39,386 nucleotides of DNA from Helicobacter labacensis (GTDB taxonomy: Bacteria > Campylobacterota > Campylobacteria > Campylobacterales > Helicobacteraceae), in contig NZ_QXQQ01000014.1 in the NCBI RefSeq assembly GCF_003660285.1, forward strand, positions 1-39,386, in the 5' to 3' direction. Shown here piece by piece: positions 16,353-24,907 of this stretch (position 1 is the first letter of the stretch; each line of letters begins with the position of its first letter). Both the position numbers and the translations under genes were made by a program. The notes under the pieces were generated by a model. The model was not told the DNA's origin and ran no database searches. It saw nothing but the letters and a program-made list of their open reading frames with translations.

Positions 16353-17066
16353 CTAATTAGAAACTTTTTGCCAAATCACCTCGTAAGCTTGGCACACATC
16401 GCCTAAATCCTCTCTAAAGCGATCTTTGTCTAATTTTTGGCGCGTCTGTGCATCCCAAAAACGACAAGTGTCTGGAGAAATCTCATCGCCTAGCACAATT
16501 TGCCCTTGCGCGTCCTTGCCAAATTCTAATTTGAAATCCACCAAGATAATCCCCTTCTCTTGTAAATAGGCTTGCAAAAGGGTATTGATCTGCAGGGCGT
16601 GTGCGCGTAAAGTTTGCAACTCACTAGGGGCAGCCAGTTTTAAAGCTAGGGCGTGATCCTCATTGATGAGCGGATCGCCTAACGCATCGTTTTTATAGCA
16701 AAACTCCAGCACAGGGGCTTTAAAGGGCATGCCCTCTTGCAATCCCAAGCGTTTAGCCATAGAACCCGCCGCTAGATTGCGCACAATCACCTCTAAAGCG
16801 AACATGGTGAGCTTTTTAACCCGGGTTTGGGTGGGGCTGAGTTCTTGAAGAAAATGCGTACAAATGCCCCGTGTTTGAAGATATTGCATCAAATAATTGC
16901 TAATGCGGTTATTTAGCGCGCCCTTGCCTTGCAAAGTGGCTTTTTTAACCCCATTGAAGGCGGTGGCATCGTCCTTATACTCCACGATGTAGTGTTCTGG
17001 GTTAGTCGTGGTGTAAACCTTTTTGGCTTTGCCTTCATAGAGTAAGTGGCATGGGGTTTCAAGCAT
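16353..17066 (-). CDS. purC: phosphoribosylaminoimidazole-succinocarboxamide synthase (SAICAR synthetase)
   Basis: PurC links aspartate to CAIR using ATP. The 237-residue protein has LLYEGKAKKVYTT near the start, YKDDATAFNGVKKA, VIVRNLAAGSMAKRLG, LVDFKLEFGKD and GDEISPDTCRFWD, all diagnostic. The ATG at 17066 follows AAGGAA by 5 nt; a frame reaching to 17132 is ignored because it lies inside purE. The overlap with the purE 3' end is 8 bp. Confidence 0.96.
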   Translation of the reverse strand: MLETPCHLLYEGKAKKVYTTTNPEHYIVEYKDDATAFNGVKKATLQGKGALNNRISNYLMQYLQTRGICTHFLQELSPTQTRVKKLTMFALEVIVRNLAAGSMAKRLGLQEGMPFKAPVLEFCYKNDALGDPLINEDHALALKLAAPSELQTLRAHALQINTLLQAYLQEKGIILVDFKLEFGKDAQGQIVLGDEISPDTCRFWDAQTRQKLDKDRFREDLGDVCQAYEVIWQKVSN

Positions 17067-17565
17067 GGGGTTCCTTGTGAAATTGAGATGAGAGGGCGCG
17101 ATCCGCTTGGAGAATCTTGGCTTCATTGTCATGGCGGGCTTGTTGTAACTTCTCTGCTAGCGCGGCCTCGTGTAGGGCTAGAATCTCTAGGGCAAGCAAG
17201 GCGGCGTTTTGTGCGGCGTTGATCCCCACGCAAGCTACTGGGACTCCGCTAGGCATTTGCACGCTGGAAAGCAGAGAGTCTAGCCCGCCTAAATCTTGGG
17301 TGAGAATGGGCAGGGCGATCACGGGTAAAATGCTCAAAGAAGCGATCACCCCAGCCAAGTGCGCGGATTTGCCCGCGGCTGCGATGAAGACCCCTATATC
17401 GTTTTGGGGGGCTTGTAACACGAACTCATGCAAGGCATGCGGGGTGCGGTGTGCTGAGAGCACGCGCACCATAAAGGGTGCTTGGAATTCTTCTAAAAGC
17501 GCGATCGCGGGCTGTATAATGGGCAAATCGCTTTGACTCCCCATCACAATGGCGATTTTTTTCAT
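17059..17565 (-). CDS. purE: N5-carboxyaminoimidazole ribonucleotide mutase, class I-like
   Basis: Class I PurE rearranges N5-CAIR to CAIR. The 168-residue sequence has IVMGSQSDLPI, VLSAHRTPHALHEF, AGKSAHLAGVIAS, DSLLSSVQMPSGVPVACVGI and NAALLALEIL. The SVQMPSGVPVA part argues for class I, which normally needs PurK. GKSAHL differs from the usual GxAAHL, and no purK is nearby, so direct use of CO2 is possible but unproven. The ATG at 17565 follows AAAGG by about 7 nt. The gene is the first pur gene, 37 bp after rimO. Confidence 0.92.
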   Translation of the reverse strand: MKKIAIVMGSQSDLPIIQPAIALLEEFQAPFMVRVLSAHRTPHALHEFVLQAPQNDIGVFIAAAGKSAHLAGVIASLSILPVIALPILTQDLGGLDSLLSSVQMPSGVPVACVGINAAQNAALLALEILALHEAALAEKLQQARHDNEAKILQADRALSSQFHKEPHA

Positions 17566-17602
17566 AAGAGGCCTTTGTATGGATATAGGGTTAAAGAGGG
17601 CT

Positions 17603-18904
17603 TCAAGCGACAATCTTTCCTACCAGCACCCCCTCTTGGTAGGTGTGGCAAATGGCGCGGTAATACCCAGGTTGCACATTGTCTAGCTCGCTCTCATTGA
17701 TGAGAATCTCTCCATCGATCTCCAAGCCCCAGCGTTTGTCGCGCGCTTTTAAAAAGAGTCCATCCTCACTCAAGCCCTCTACAATGATTTCAATGGGCTG
17801 GTGCAAGAGTTTTTGCATGGAATCTTGGACTTGTTGTTGCACGCGGGCGTTGATCGTGTCTAGGCGTTGGTTCACCACCCTATCGGGCAGAGTGGGCATG
17901 TGGTAGGCGCGGGTATTTTCTTCAGGGCTAAAGGCAAAGAGATTAATGCGATCAAAACTAAAGTCCTCTAAAAACTCTTGCAAGATCTTAATATCCTCCT
18001 CACTCTCCCCGGGGTGTCCCAAGAGTAAAGTGGTGCGCAAAAAGCTCTCAGGCACGCTTTTCATGTGTTCTAATAATTTAAGATGCGCTTGGGTGTTGGA
18101 GTTACGGCGCATGGTTTTAAGCATAGAGTCAGAAATGTGCTGGATGGGCATGTCAAAGTAATTGGCAAAAATGCGCGAGTGCGCGATGGTGTCTATGAGG
18201 GTTAGGGTGGTGGTGCTAGGGTAGAGATAGAAAATGCGCGCGCTTTGGATAGCTTGTTGGGCATCCATGGCTTTAATGAGCGCAATTAGTCCATTTTTTA
18301 CACCCTGATCGCGCAAATAGGAGCTTGAATCTTGGGCGATGAAGCTAATATCGCTAAAACCCTGTTTAGCCAGATTTTCTACTTCCTCTAAGATTTGGGC
18401 AATCCCCTTGCTTTGCAAGCGTCCCTTAAAACTAGGGATCGCACAAAAGCTACATTGTTGGTTACACCCCTCTGAAAGCTTGACATAGGCATGCACCTTA
18501 GAGCCCGTGATAGTGCGCTTGTTGTGCGCGCCTGCCAAAAACACACCGGCAGAAAACGCGCTCCGCTTGGCTTTAATGAGTGCATCGATGCGATCGTAAT
18601 CCCCTACACCCGTGAAAATATCGATCTCGGGTAATTCAGCCTGCAATTCCTCTTTATAACGCTCACTCAAACACCCGCTAGCCACCACCAACGCGCCTTC
18701 TTTGCGCGCGCTAATGGCTTCTAACAAAACTTGCACACTTTCCTGTTTGGCAGAGTGGATAAACCCACAGGTATTGATAATGATCACATCGGCTTGCGTG
18801 CAATCCTTTGTGAGTTCGTAATGGGCGAGCTTGCCCAACATCACCTCGCTATCCACCAAATTTTTAGAACAACCCAGAGAAACAAGATAGAGTTTAGGGC
18901 GCAA
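17603..18904 (-). CDS. rimO: ribosomal protein S12 methylthiotransferase
   Basis: RimO methylthiolates an Asp of ribosomal protein S12 and is a radical SAM enzyme with two 4Fe-4S clusters. The N-terminal domain has its three Cys in VSLGCSKNLVDSEV, INTCGFI and ASGCLSERY. The radical SAM motif is GCNQQCSFCAIPSFKG. A TRAM-like domain closes the 434-residue protein. The start is the TTG at 18904, 5 nt after AAGGAGG; longer in-frame extensions lie in gpt. It overlaps gpt by 11 bp. The gpt-rimO order is as I recall in H. pylori, but there no purine genes follow. Confidence 0.93.
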   Translation of the reverse strand: MRPKLYLVSLGCSKNLVDSEVMLGKLAHYELTKDCTQADVIIINTCGFIHSAKQESVQVLLEAISARKEGALVVASGCLSERYKEELQAELPEIDIFTGVGDYDRIDALIKAKRSAFSAGVFLAGAHNKRTITGSKVHAYVKLSEGCNQQCSFCAIPSFKGRLQSKGIAQILEEVENLAKQGFSDISFIAQDSSSYLRDQGVKNGLIALIKAMDAQQAIQSARIFYLYPSTTTLTLIDTIAHSRIFANYFDMPIQHISDSMLKTMRRNSNTQAHLKLLEHMKSVPESFLRTTLLLGHPGESEEDIKILQEFLEDFSFDRINLFAFSPEENTRAYHMPTLPDRVVNQRLDTINARVQQQVQDSMQKLLHQPIEIIVEGLSEDGLFLKARDKRWGLEIDGEILINESELDNVQPGYYRAICHTYQEGVLVGKIVA

Positions 18905-19361
18905 AAAAACCTCCTTGTAAGTCCACTTCCCAGAAAAAATCAATCCAACACCTAGCCTCTTTGAGCACAAAATCCGCCTTATAACGCGCATCTTTTTGCG
19001 CAAAGAGGACCGCGCTTTTAAAGCACACCTGCGGGTATTGTTTTTGTAAAATCTCCATCACCCCTATAAAGCTTTTCCCACTATCTACAATCTCATCCAC
19101 TACCAGCACGCGCTGGTGTTGTGTTTGCAGAATGGGCACATTGCTGATCTCTAGTGTCCCTTGAGTGCGCTCTGTGCTATAGGAGCTCGCATTAATCGCA
19201 TAAACTTCTTTAATGTCCCAATACAGCCCTAAAAAGTGCGCTAAAGTCATCCCCCCTCGCAAAATGGCGATAAGGGCTTGGGGCTTGAAGTCTTGTTCTA
19301 CCTTTTTGGCTAAAGCCACCACATCCTGCCTAAAATCTGCATAGCCATAGTATTGACGCAC
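18894..19361 (-). CDS. gpt: purine phosphoribosyltransferase (xanthine-guanine type)
   Basis: This 155-residue type I phosphoribosyltransferase salvages xanthine, guanine or hypoxanthine with PRPP. The PRPP-binding loop is RVLVVDEIVDSGKSF, preceded by LIAILRGGMTLAHFLG, and WIDFFWEV is near the C-terminus. The GTG at 19361 is used; only a weak ribosome site (GGAAC) is seen. It starts 9 bp after the aminotransferase. H. pylori carries a homologue as part of its salvage-only purine metabolism. Here it lies two genes upstream of the de novo cluster, probably on the same transcript. Base specificity cannot be read from sequence. Confidence 0.88.
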   Translation of the reverse strand: MRQYYGYADFRQDVVALAKKVEQDFKPQALIAILRGGMTLAHFLGLYWDIKEVYAINASSYSTERTQGTLEISNVPILQTQHQRVLVVDEIVDSGKSFIGVMEILQKQYPQVCFKSAVLFAQKDARYKADFVLKEARCWIDFFWEVDLQGGFFAP

Positions 19362-19370
19362 GCGTTGTTC

Positions 19371-20489
19371 CTAATAATAAGCTTGCATAAACGCGCGCAC
19401 CGCTTCGCCCTCAAAACGCGCCCTTAAGCCCAGATCGACCAAACTTTGTTCGAGCGCATTGAGCACCCATGCGATCTCATGGGTGGCAATGATCCCCATG
19501 TGATTGATGCGTATGAGCAAGTCTTTGAGGTGATCCTGCCCCCCAGCGACCACCACGCCGTAAGTTTTCAGGCATTTTCTGATCTCTAGGGCGCGCTCGT
19601 GATAAATAGTGCTCATGCTAAGGGCGGGGGTTTTAGGGTAAATTTGCAAACCTAAAGCCTTGAGCGCATGTTCACTGGCTAGCGCGCGCTGGGCTGTGTT
19701 AGCAAAGAGCACCTCTAACCCTCCCAACTCCGCCACACAAGCAAAATAGGTTTGCAAAGCCATCACATGCGAGATACCCGCCGTAAAAGCGGTGGTGTTG
19801 CGCTGCTGTTTTTGCAATTCTAAAGCCAAATTGAAATAATACCCATTGGGGCGCAATTTAGAGAGCGCAAGCGCGCTTAAACCCACAAAGCTCAAACCCA
19901 CCGGTAGCATGAACGCTTTTTGACTCCCTCCAATGAGCACATCCACATGCCCCACTTCTAAGGGTTCTACACCCAGTGCGGTGATCGCATCCACAATCAC
20001 TAAAAAGTTAGGATTATGTGCCTTGAGAGTCGCGCTAATCTCTTCAAAATCCAAGCGCAACCCCCCTGAAGATTCACACGCCTGCAAGGCGATCGCCTCT
20101 AAACTAGGGTGTTCTTGCACGCAAGCTAGCACTTCTGACGCGCTAATGGGGGTGTCCCAAGGGTTTTTGATCTCTAAAAAGTTGAGGTGGTGGGCTTTGG
20201 CGATCTTGCCAAAGCGTTCCCCAAACTTGCCATTATTGAGCACCAAGAGTTTGGGCTCTTTGGTGTGCGCGTCTACAAAGGTGCATAAACTCGCCTCCAT
20301 CGCCCCCGTGCCACTGCTCACCAGAGTTACTACCTCTTGCATGCCCATCATCTCTTTGAGTTGGGCGCGCACCTGCGCGAAAGCATTTTCAAACTCTTGG
20401 GTGCGGTGGTGGGGGGTGGGTAGGCTCAAAGTGCGCGCGATCTGGGGCGCGATGGGGGTGGGACCGGGGGTGAATAGTAGGGGTTGCAA
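19371..20489 (-). CDS. class V aminotransferase (PLP-dependent)
   Basis: A 372-residue enzyme of the alanine-glyoxylate / serine-pyruvate aminotransferase group. It has LLFTPGPTPIAP at the N-terminus, SSGTGAMEASL for phosphate binding, FLVIVDAITALGVEP with the PLP Asp, and the Schiff-base Lys in GGSQKAFMLPVG. H. pylori has a homologue before gpt. Substrate is uncertain: serine, phosphoserine or alanine donors are possible. The TTG at 20489 follows AGAGG by 6 nt. It is probably the first gene of the unit running through gpt, rimO and the pur genes. Confidence 0.85.
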   Translation of the reverse strand: MQPLLFTPGPTPIAPQIARTLSLPTPHHRTQEFENAFAQVRAQLKEMMGMQEVVTLVSSGTGAMEASLCTFVDAHTKEPKLLVLNNGKFGERFGKIAKAHHLNFLEIKNPWDTPISASEVLACVQEHPSLEAIALQACESSGGLRLDFEEISATLKAHNPNFLVIVDAITALGVEPLEVGHVDVLIGGSQKAFMLPVGLSFVGLSALALSKLRPNGYYFNLALELQKQQRNTTAFTAGISHVMALQTYFACVAELGGLEVLFANTAQRALASEHALKALGLQIYPKTPALSMSTIYHERALEIRKCLKTYGVVVAGGQDHLKDLLIRINHMGIIATHEIAWVLNALEQSLVDLGLRARFEGEAVRAFMQAYY

Positions 20490-20518
20490 GACATCCTCTT
20501 CATGTCAAAATAAACTAG

Positions 20519-20524
20519 ATTATA
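20519..20524 (-). promoter_or_regulatory. candidate -10 box of the aminotransferase-gpt-rimO-pur unit
   Basis: On the minus strand this is a perfect TATAAT, about 30 nt before the TTG start of the aminotransferase gene. It is the only good promoter-like sequence found upstream of the 13-kb minus-strand run, though an internal promoter before purE cannot be excluded. No purine riboswitch-like structure was noticed in the short leader. Confidence 0.5.
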
Positions 20525-20537
20525 CTATAAAAGGGTG

Positions 20538-20543
20538 TATAAT
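20538..20543 (+). promoter_or_regulatory. candidate -10 box of the small secreted protein gene
   Basis: A TATAAT on the plus strand, 19 nt before the ATG at 20562. Together with the opposing TATAAT at 20519-20524 it makes a compact divergent promoter in an AT-rich gap. The implied leader is only about 10-12 nt. Confidence 0.5.
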
Positions 20544-20561
20544 GCATCAAAAAGGCATGCC

Positions 20562-21002
20562 ATGCGCGCTCTACTCATCGGCTTAATGCTTTATTCATGG
20601 GGTGTGGGGGCTTCTTTGCAAGAGATCAAGGATACCATCCATAAAATGGCGATCCACCAAGCGGACATGCACCGCAATATCAGCATTTTAAACGATCAGC
20701 TTGGCAACCTTGTCCTAGACATCCGCGCCCATAGAGCAAAGCTAGACCCAAATACCAGCGCGCAGGTGGTGGAGATCTTCAAAGAAAACGCCACCCTCTT
20801 TAGAGTGTTGCAAGACTATTACGCGCACAATGACGCGCTATTTGACTACTTAGAGGGGGTGTTGCAGGGCTATAGAAGTATCGCTAGGGATATGTCTAGT
20901 AGCGCGCCCCTACAAAAACTCATGCCCTTGATGAGTCAAATCCTTACCCAACTGCAAACCATGGTGGTGTTAGAAAAACACCTAGACACGCTCACCAACT
21001 AG
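20562..21002 (+). CDS. small secreted helical protein, function unknown
   Basis: The 146-residue product has a signal peptide (MRALLIGLMLYSWGVGAS) and a mature part that is almost wholly helical, with heptad-like spacing in LQEIKDTIHKMAIHQADMH and a second helical block at the end. I do not recognise a family. The ATG at 20562 is chosen because AAAAAGG lies 6 nt before it and the signal peptide follows directly; the frame is open to 20535. It is alone on the plus strand between two minus-strand operons, and its 3' end overlaps ffh tail to tail by 11 bp. Periplasmic location is inferred. Confidence 0.7.
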   Translation: MRALLIGLMLYSWGVGASLQEIKDTIHKMAIHQADMHRNISILNDQLGNLVLDIRAHRAKLDPNTSAQVVEIFKENATLFRVLQDYYAHNDALFDYLEGVLQGYRSIARDMSSSAPLQKLMPLMSQILTQLQTMVVLEKHLDTLTN

Positions 21003-22329
21003 ACTTAGGTCCTTGTTGTTGCAACATCTGCAACAAGTTAGACACCCCGCCTTTAGCACTGAGTTTTTTAGCCAGTTGGGCAGCCTGATCAAAGCGCTTT
21101 AAAATGCGGTTAATTTCAGCTACTTCCAAACCCGATCCCAAAGCGATGCGCTTTTTGCGACTCCCATTGAGCAAGCTAGGGTCTTCGCGCTCTTTGGCAG
21201 TCATGGAAGAGAGCATAGCCTTGATCTTTTTGATCTCAGCGGAGTTTTCTAAATCCGTGCCCTTGAGCGCACCCGCAATATTGCCCAGTCCGGGAATCAT
21301 AGACACCAGCGCACTCAAAGAACCTAGTTTTTTGAGCTTTTCGATCTGGGCGACAAAGTCGTTCAGCGTGAATTGCCCCTTTTTGAGCTTTTTGGATAAA
21401 TCCTTAGCCTCTTTGGGGTCTAGCACACTGGCGGTTTTCTCCGCTAGGGTGATAATATCCCCCGCGCCCATTAAGCGGTTGGCAATGCGCTCGGGCACAA
21501 AGAGGTCCAAATCGGGGATTTTCTCCCCATGCCCGATGAAACGCAAGGGGATTTTGAGTTGGTAGGCGATCCCTAATGCCACCCCACCCTTACTATCGCT
21601 ATCAAACTTACTTAAAATCACCCCGCTAATGCCTATTTGTTCATGGAAGGTGCTAGCGCTACGCACGCCATCCTGCCCACTGAGCGCGTCTGCGACATAA
21701 AAGACCTCATGGGGGTTAAGCAACTCTTTTAAAGCTTTGAGCTCCTCCATCAAGGGTTTGTCGATAGCCAAACGCCCCGCACTATCTACAATCATCACAT
21801 CAAATTGCCCTTCTAGTGCGCGCGCTAGTGCCCCCTTAGCGATCTCAAGCACTCCCCCCTCTTGGTGAAACACTTCTACCTCCACCTGCGCGCCCAAAAC
21901 CTGTAACTGCTCCACAGCTGCCAAGCGTTCTAAATCGCATGCCACTAACAAAACCTTTTTTTGACGAGTTTTGAGATAGTGGGCAAGCTTGCCACAAGTG
22001 GTGGTTTTGCCCCCCCCTTGCAGTCCACACATCAACACAATTGTAGGAGGTTTGGAGGCGTAGACAAATCCACTCGCACTCCCGGGCACGCTTAAAATTT
22101 CTAACAAACTCTCTTGCAAAGAGTCTAAAAACTGCTGTTTGCCCACACCCTTAGCTAAGGTTTTGTCTTTAATCTGGGCGATGAGTTCTTTAACCACCTT
22201 ATGGTGCACATCGTTACGCAAGAGCGATTTTTTCAGCGCGTCTAGGGCTTTTTCTAGGGCTTGTTGATCGTCTTGGAAACGGATTTTATTTAGGGCGTTT
22301 TTAAACGATTCGCTTAAAGCTTCAAACAT
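20992..22329 (-). CDS. ffh: signal recognition particle GTPase Ffh
   Basis: Ffh binds signal sequences on nascent chains and delivers ribosomes to FtsY. The 445-residue protein has an N-terminal helical bundle, the GTPase P-loop CGLQGGGKTTTCGKLA, VACDLERLAAVEQL, MIVDSAGRL, LSKFDSDSKGG and FIGHGEKIPDL, then the M domain with SMIPGLGNIAGAL and the RNA-binding GSGLEVAEINRILKRFDQ. The P-loop glycines are written as an uninterrupted G8 (22010-22017, coding strand). The ATG at 22329 overlaps the valS 3' end by 8 bp. Confidence 0.97.
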   Translation of the reverse strand: MFEALSESFKNALNKIRFQDDQQALEKALDALKKSLLRNDVHHKVVKELIAQIKDKTLAKGVGKQQFLDSLQESLLEILSVPGSASGFVYASKPPTIVLMCGLQGGGKTTTCGKLAHYLKTRQKKVLLVACDLERLAAVEQLQVLGAQVEVEVFHQEGGVLEIAKGALARALEGQFDVMIVDSAGRLAIDKPLMEELKALKELLNPHEVFYVADALSGQDGVRSASTFHEQIGISGVILSKFDSDSKGGVALGIAYQLKIPLRFIGHGEKIPDLDLFVPERIANRLMGAGDIITLAEKTASVLDPKEAKDLSKKLKKGQFTLNDFVAQIEKLKKLGSLSALVSMIPGLGNIAGALKGTDLENSAEIKKIKAMLSSMTAKEREDPSLLNGSRKKRIALGSGLEVAEINRILKRFDQAAQLAKKLSAKGGVSNLLQMLQQQGPKSSW

Positions 22330-24907
22330 GGGTGTCCTTTGCACTCTCTAAAAGCGTGAGTTCAGTTTTAATTTGGCTTTTCTTTTGCGCGATTTCTTGT
22401 GCGCGCGCGCGCAAATTTTCTAGTAATTCTTTGGGGGCTTTGGCTAAAAATTGCGGATTATCTAAATTGAGTTTCGCTTTTTCTTTCTCTAATTTGACAA
22501 GTTGGGCTTGTAAGCGCGCCTCTAGGGCACTTACATCCACCCCCTCTAAACTCACATGTACGCTCACCCATTCCCCCACATCGCTTAAAGCCCCCGGGGG
22601 TTTGGTAGCCACCACTTCCAAATGGGCGATCTTGGTGAGTTTGCTAATAAAGCTTAGGGCTTGTGAATCTAGGCTTAAGGTGCTTTGGAGGTAGCCCTTA
22701 GGTAGCGCACCGATGCCTAATAAGACTTTTAAGCGCCTAAAGGCGGTACAAGCCTCTTTAATACCCTCAAAGGCCTTTTCTAACTTTTTATTGCGATCTG
22801 TATTGGTGGGATAGGAGGCTAGCATGAGTGAGGGCGCATTTTCTAAAGAAGTGCCCTCTAGGCGGTGGTAAAGGTACTCGCTCACAAAGGGCATGAAGGG
22901 GTGTAGGAGTTTGAGCGCGTCTTTAAAGACTTCTATGAGGGCGTGGATAGTGGCACTCTGTTTATCCGCCTTGAGAAACTCTAAGATCCAATCGCAAAAT
23001 TCGCCCCATAAAAAGCGATAGAGTAGGCGCGCCGCATCGTTAAAGCGGTAGCTATCTAGGGCTTGGCGCACCTCTTTAGTGGTGGCGTGTAGTCTTGAGC
23101 GCGCATAAGCCCCTAGCACACTTTCCCCCGCTTGCGCGCCACATTCTTGGGCGTATTTACAAAGCAAGAGGGTGGCATTGTAGAGTTTATGGGTGAAGTG
23201 GCGCGCCTGCTCAATACTCTCTTTTGAGAGCAGGAGATCGCGCCCCTGCACACTTAGCATTGCCAAAGCAAAGCGCAGACTATCCACCCCCTGCGTGGCG
23301 ATGATCTCTAGGGGGTCTATCACATTCCCCTTAGATTTGCTCATCTTTTCACCCTTATCATCGCGCACTAAAGCATGCAAGTATATGTCCTTAAAGGGCA
23401 GTTGACCTAGTAAGCTCTCCCCGGCTAAGAGCATGCGCGCTACCCAGAAAAACAAAATGTCAAACCCGGTTACTAGCACGCTATTAGGATAAAAATCCTC
23501 TAAATCACGCGTGCCAAATTCTGGTGCGTTTTCTTGCCCCCAGCCTAGAGTGCTAAAGGGCCACAACGCCGAGCTAAACCAAGTGTCTAGCACATCGGGG
23601 TCTTGACTGAGGTGTAGATCGCCACATTCAGGGCAACAGGTGGGATCATCAACACTGACAAATTGATGGCTATTAGCGCAAGTAAAAACAGGGATGCGAT
23701 GCCCCCACCAGAGTTGGCGGCTGATGCACCAATCGCGTAAGTTTTCCATCCATGCGTTGTAATTATTGCGCCAAGTAGGGGGAAAAAACTGCGCTAAACC
23801 CTCCTTGACTTTGGCAATCGCGCCTTGCGCGACTTCTTTTTTCACAAACCATTGTTTGGAGATATAGGGCTCGATGGTGTTGTTACAGCGGTAGCACTTG
23901 CCCACTTGGTGGGTGTGGGGCTCGATTTTTTCTATAAAGCCTTGGGTTTGCAGAGCCTCTACGATGCGTGGGCGTGCCTCTAGGCGCTCTAGCCCGGCAA
24001 ACTCTAGTGCATGCGCATTTAAAATGCCCTGCGTGTCAAAGATTACCAAAGGTTCTAAATGGTGGCGTTTACCCACTTCGTAGTCATTGGGATCGTGTGC
24101 GGGGGTTACCTTAACACAACCCGTTCCAAAATCGGGATCGACATATTCATCAGCGATAATGGGAATCGCACGCCCACTTAAAGGCAAGAGTGCTTTTTGT
24201 CCGATGAGGTGTTGGTAGCGTGAATCCTGCGGGTGTACCATCAAGGCGACATCCCCAAAGAAGGTTTCTGGACGCGTGGTCGCCACCACCACAAAGCCGC
24301 CCTGCTCTAGGGGATAGCGCAAATGATAGAGCTTGCCTTCCTCTTGGGCATATTCCACTTCAATATCAGCCAGCGCACCATCCTTCGTGCACCAATTGAC
24401 CATGTAGAAATCCTGCACAATCAGATCGCGCTCATACCACTCTTTAAACGCCATGCGCACAGCTCTTTGCAAGCCAGTGTCCATGGTAAAGCGCAACCTG
24501 CTCCACGCACAACTCAAACCCAATTCTTGCATTTGCTCTACAATTTGGTGCATGCAGGTTTGCTTCCACTCCCAAACTTTTTGCACAAACGCCTCGCGCC
24601 CAATCTGGTCTTTAGACACGCCTTGCGCTAAGAGGTCTCTCTCCACTACATTTTGAGTTGCGATCCCGGCGTGGTCTAAACCGGGTTGGTAAAGCACACG
24701 GTAGCCATCCATGCGCTTATAACGGGCTAGAATATCTTGTAAACTCAAGGTTAAAGCGTGTCCGATATGCAAACGCCCCGTGATATTGGGCGGGGGCATC
24801 ATGAGCGCAAAGGGTCGCCCCTGCGCGCCCACTTCAAAATAACCCCGCTCCTTGCACAGTTGGTAGTAACGCTTTTCCAAGCGCAGGTCAAAAGGGGGGA
24901 AATCCAT
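22322..24907 (-). CDS. valS: valyl-tRNA synthetase
   Basis: ValRS charges tRNA-Val. The 861-residue length is standard. Class I motifs HIGH (47-50, GRLHIGHALT) and KMSKS (in GEKMSKSKGN) are intact. Editing-domain segments (VATTRPETFFGDVA, VKVTPAHDPNDYEVG) and WWGHRIPVF are typical of ValRS, and the C-terminus ends in a coiled coil that binds the tRNA. The ATG at 24907 overlaps the upstream stop by one base (TAATG) and follows AAGGA. ffh follows with an 8-bp overlap. Confidence 0.98.
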   Translation of the reverse strand: MDFPPFDLRLEKRYYQLCKERGYFEVGAQGRPFALMMPPPNITGRLHIGHALTLSLQDILARYKRMDGYRVLYQPGLDHAGIATQNVVERDLLAQGVSKDQIGREAFVQKVWEWKQTCMHQIVEQMQELGLSCAWSRLRFTMDTGLQRAVRMAFKEWYERDLIVQDFYMVNWCTKDGALADIEVEYAQEEGKLYHLRYPLEQGGFVVVATTRPETFFGDVALMVHPQDSRYQHLIGQKALLPLSGRAIPIIADEYVDPDFGTGCVKVTPAHDPNDYEVGKRHHLEPLVIFDTQGILNAHALEFAGLERLEARPRIVEALQTQGFIEKIEPHTHQVGKCYRCNNTIEPYISKQWFVKKEVAQGAIAKVKEGLAQFFPPTWRNNYNAWMENLRDWCISRQLWWGHRIPVFTCANSHQFVSVDDPTCCPECGDLHLSQDPDVLDTWFSSALWPFSTLGWGQENAPEFGTRDLEDFYPNSVLVTGFDILFFWVARMLLAGESLLGQLPFKDIYLHALVRDDKGEKMSKSKGNVIDPLEIIATQGVDSLRFALAMLSVQGRDLLLSKESIEQARHFTHKLYNATLLLCKYAQECGAQAGESVLGAYARSRLHATTKEVRQALDSYRFNDAARLLYRFLWGEFCDWILEFLKADKQSATIHALIEVFKDALKLLHPFMPFVSEYLYHRLEGTSLENAPSLMLASYPTNTDRNKKLEKAFEGIKEACTAFRRLKVLLGIGALPKGYLQSTLSLDSQALSFISKLTKIAHLEVVATKPPGALSDVGEWVSVHVSLEGVDVSALEARLQAQLVKLEKEKAKLNLDNPQFLAKAPKELLENLRARAQEIAQKKSQIKTELTLLESAKDTHV

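Noticed and set aside
7103-17605. The pur block as a recent genomic island bounded by att sites at tRNA-Leu
   Set aside because: No copy of the tRNA 3' end, no integrase and no base-composition break were seen at the rimO side. Transfer is still likely, but not as a recent tRNA-borne island.
20490-20561. Purine riboswitch before the aminotransferase-gpt-rimO-pur unit
   Set aside because: The leader is about 20-30 nt, too short for the aptamer, and none of its conserved loop sequences are visible.
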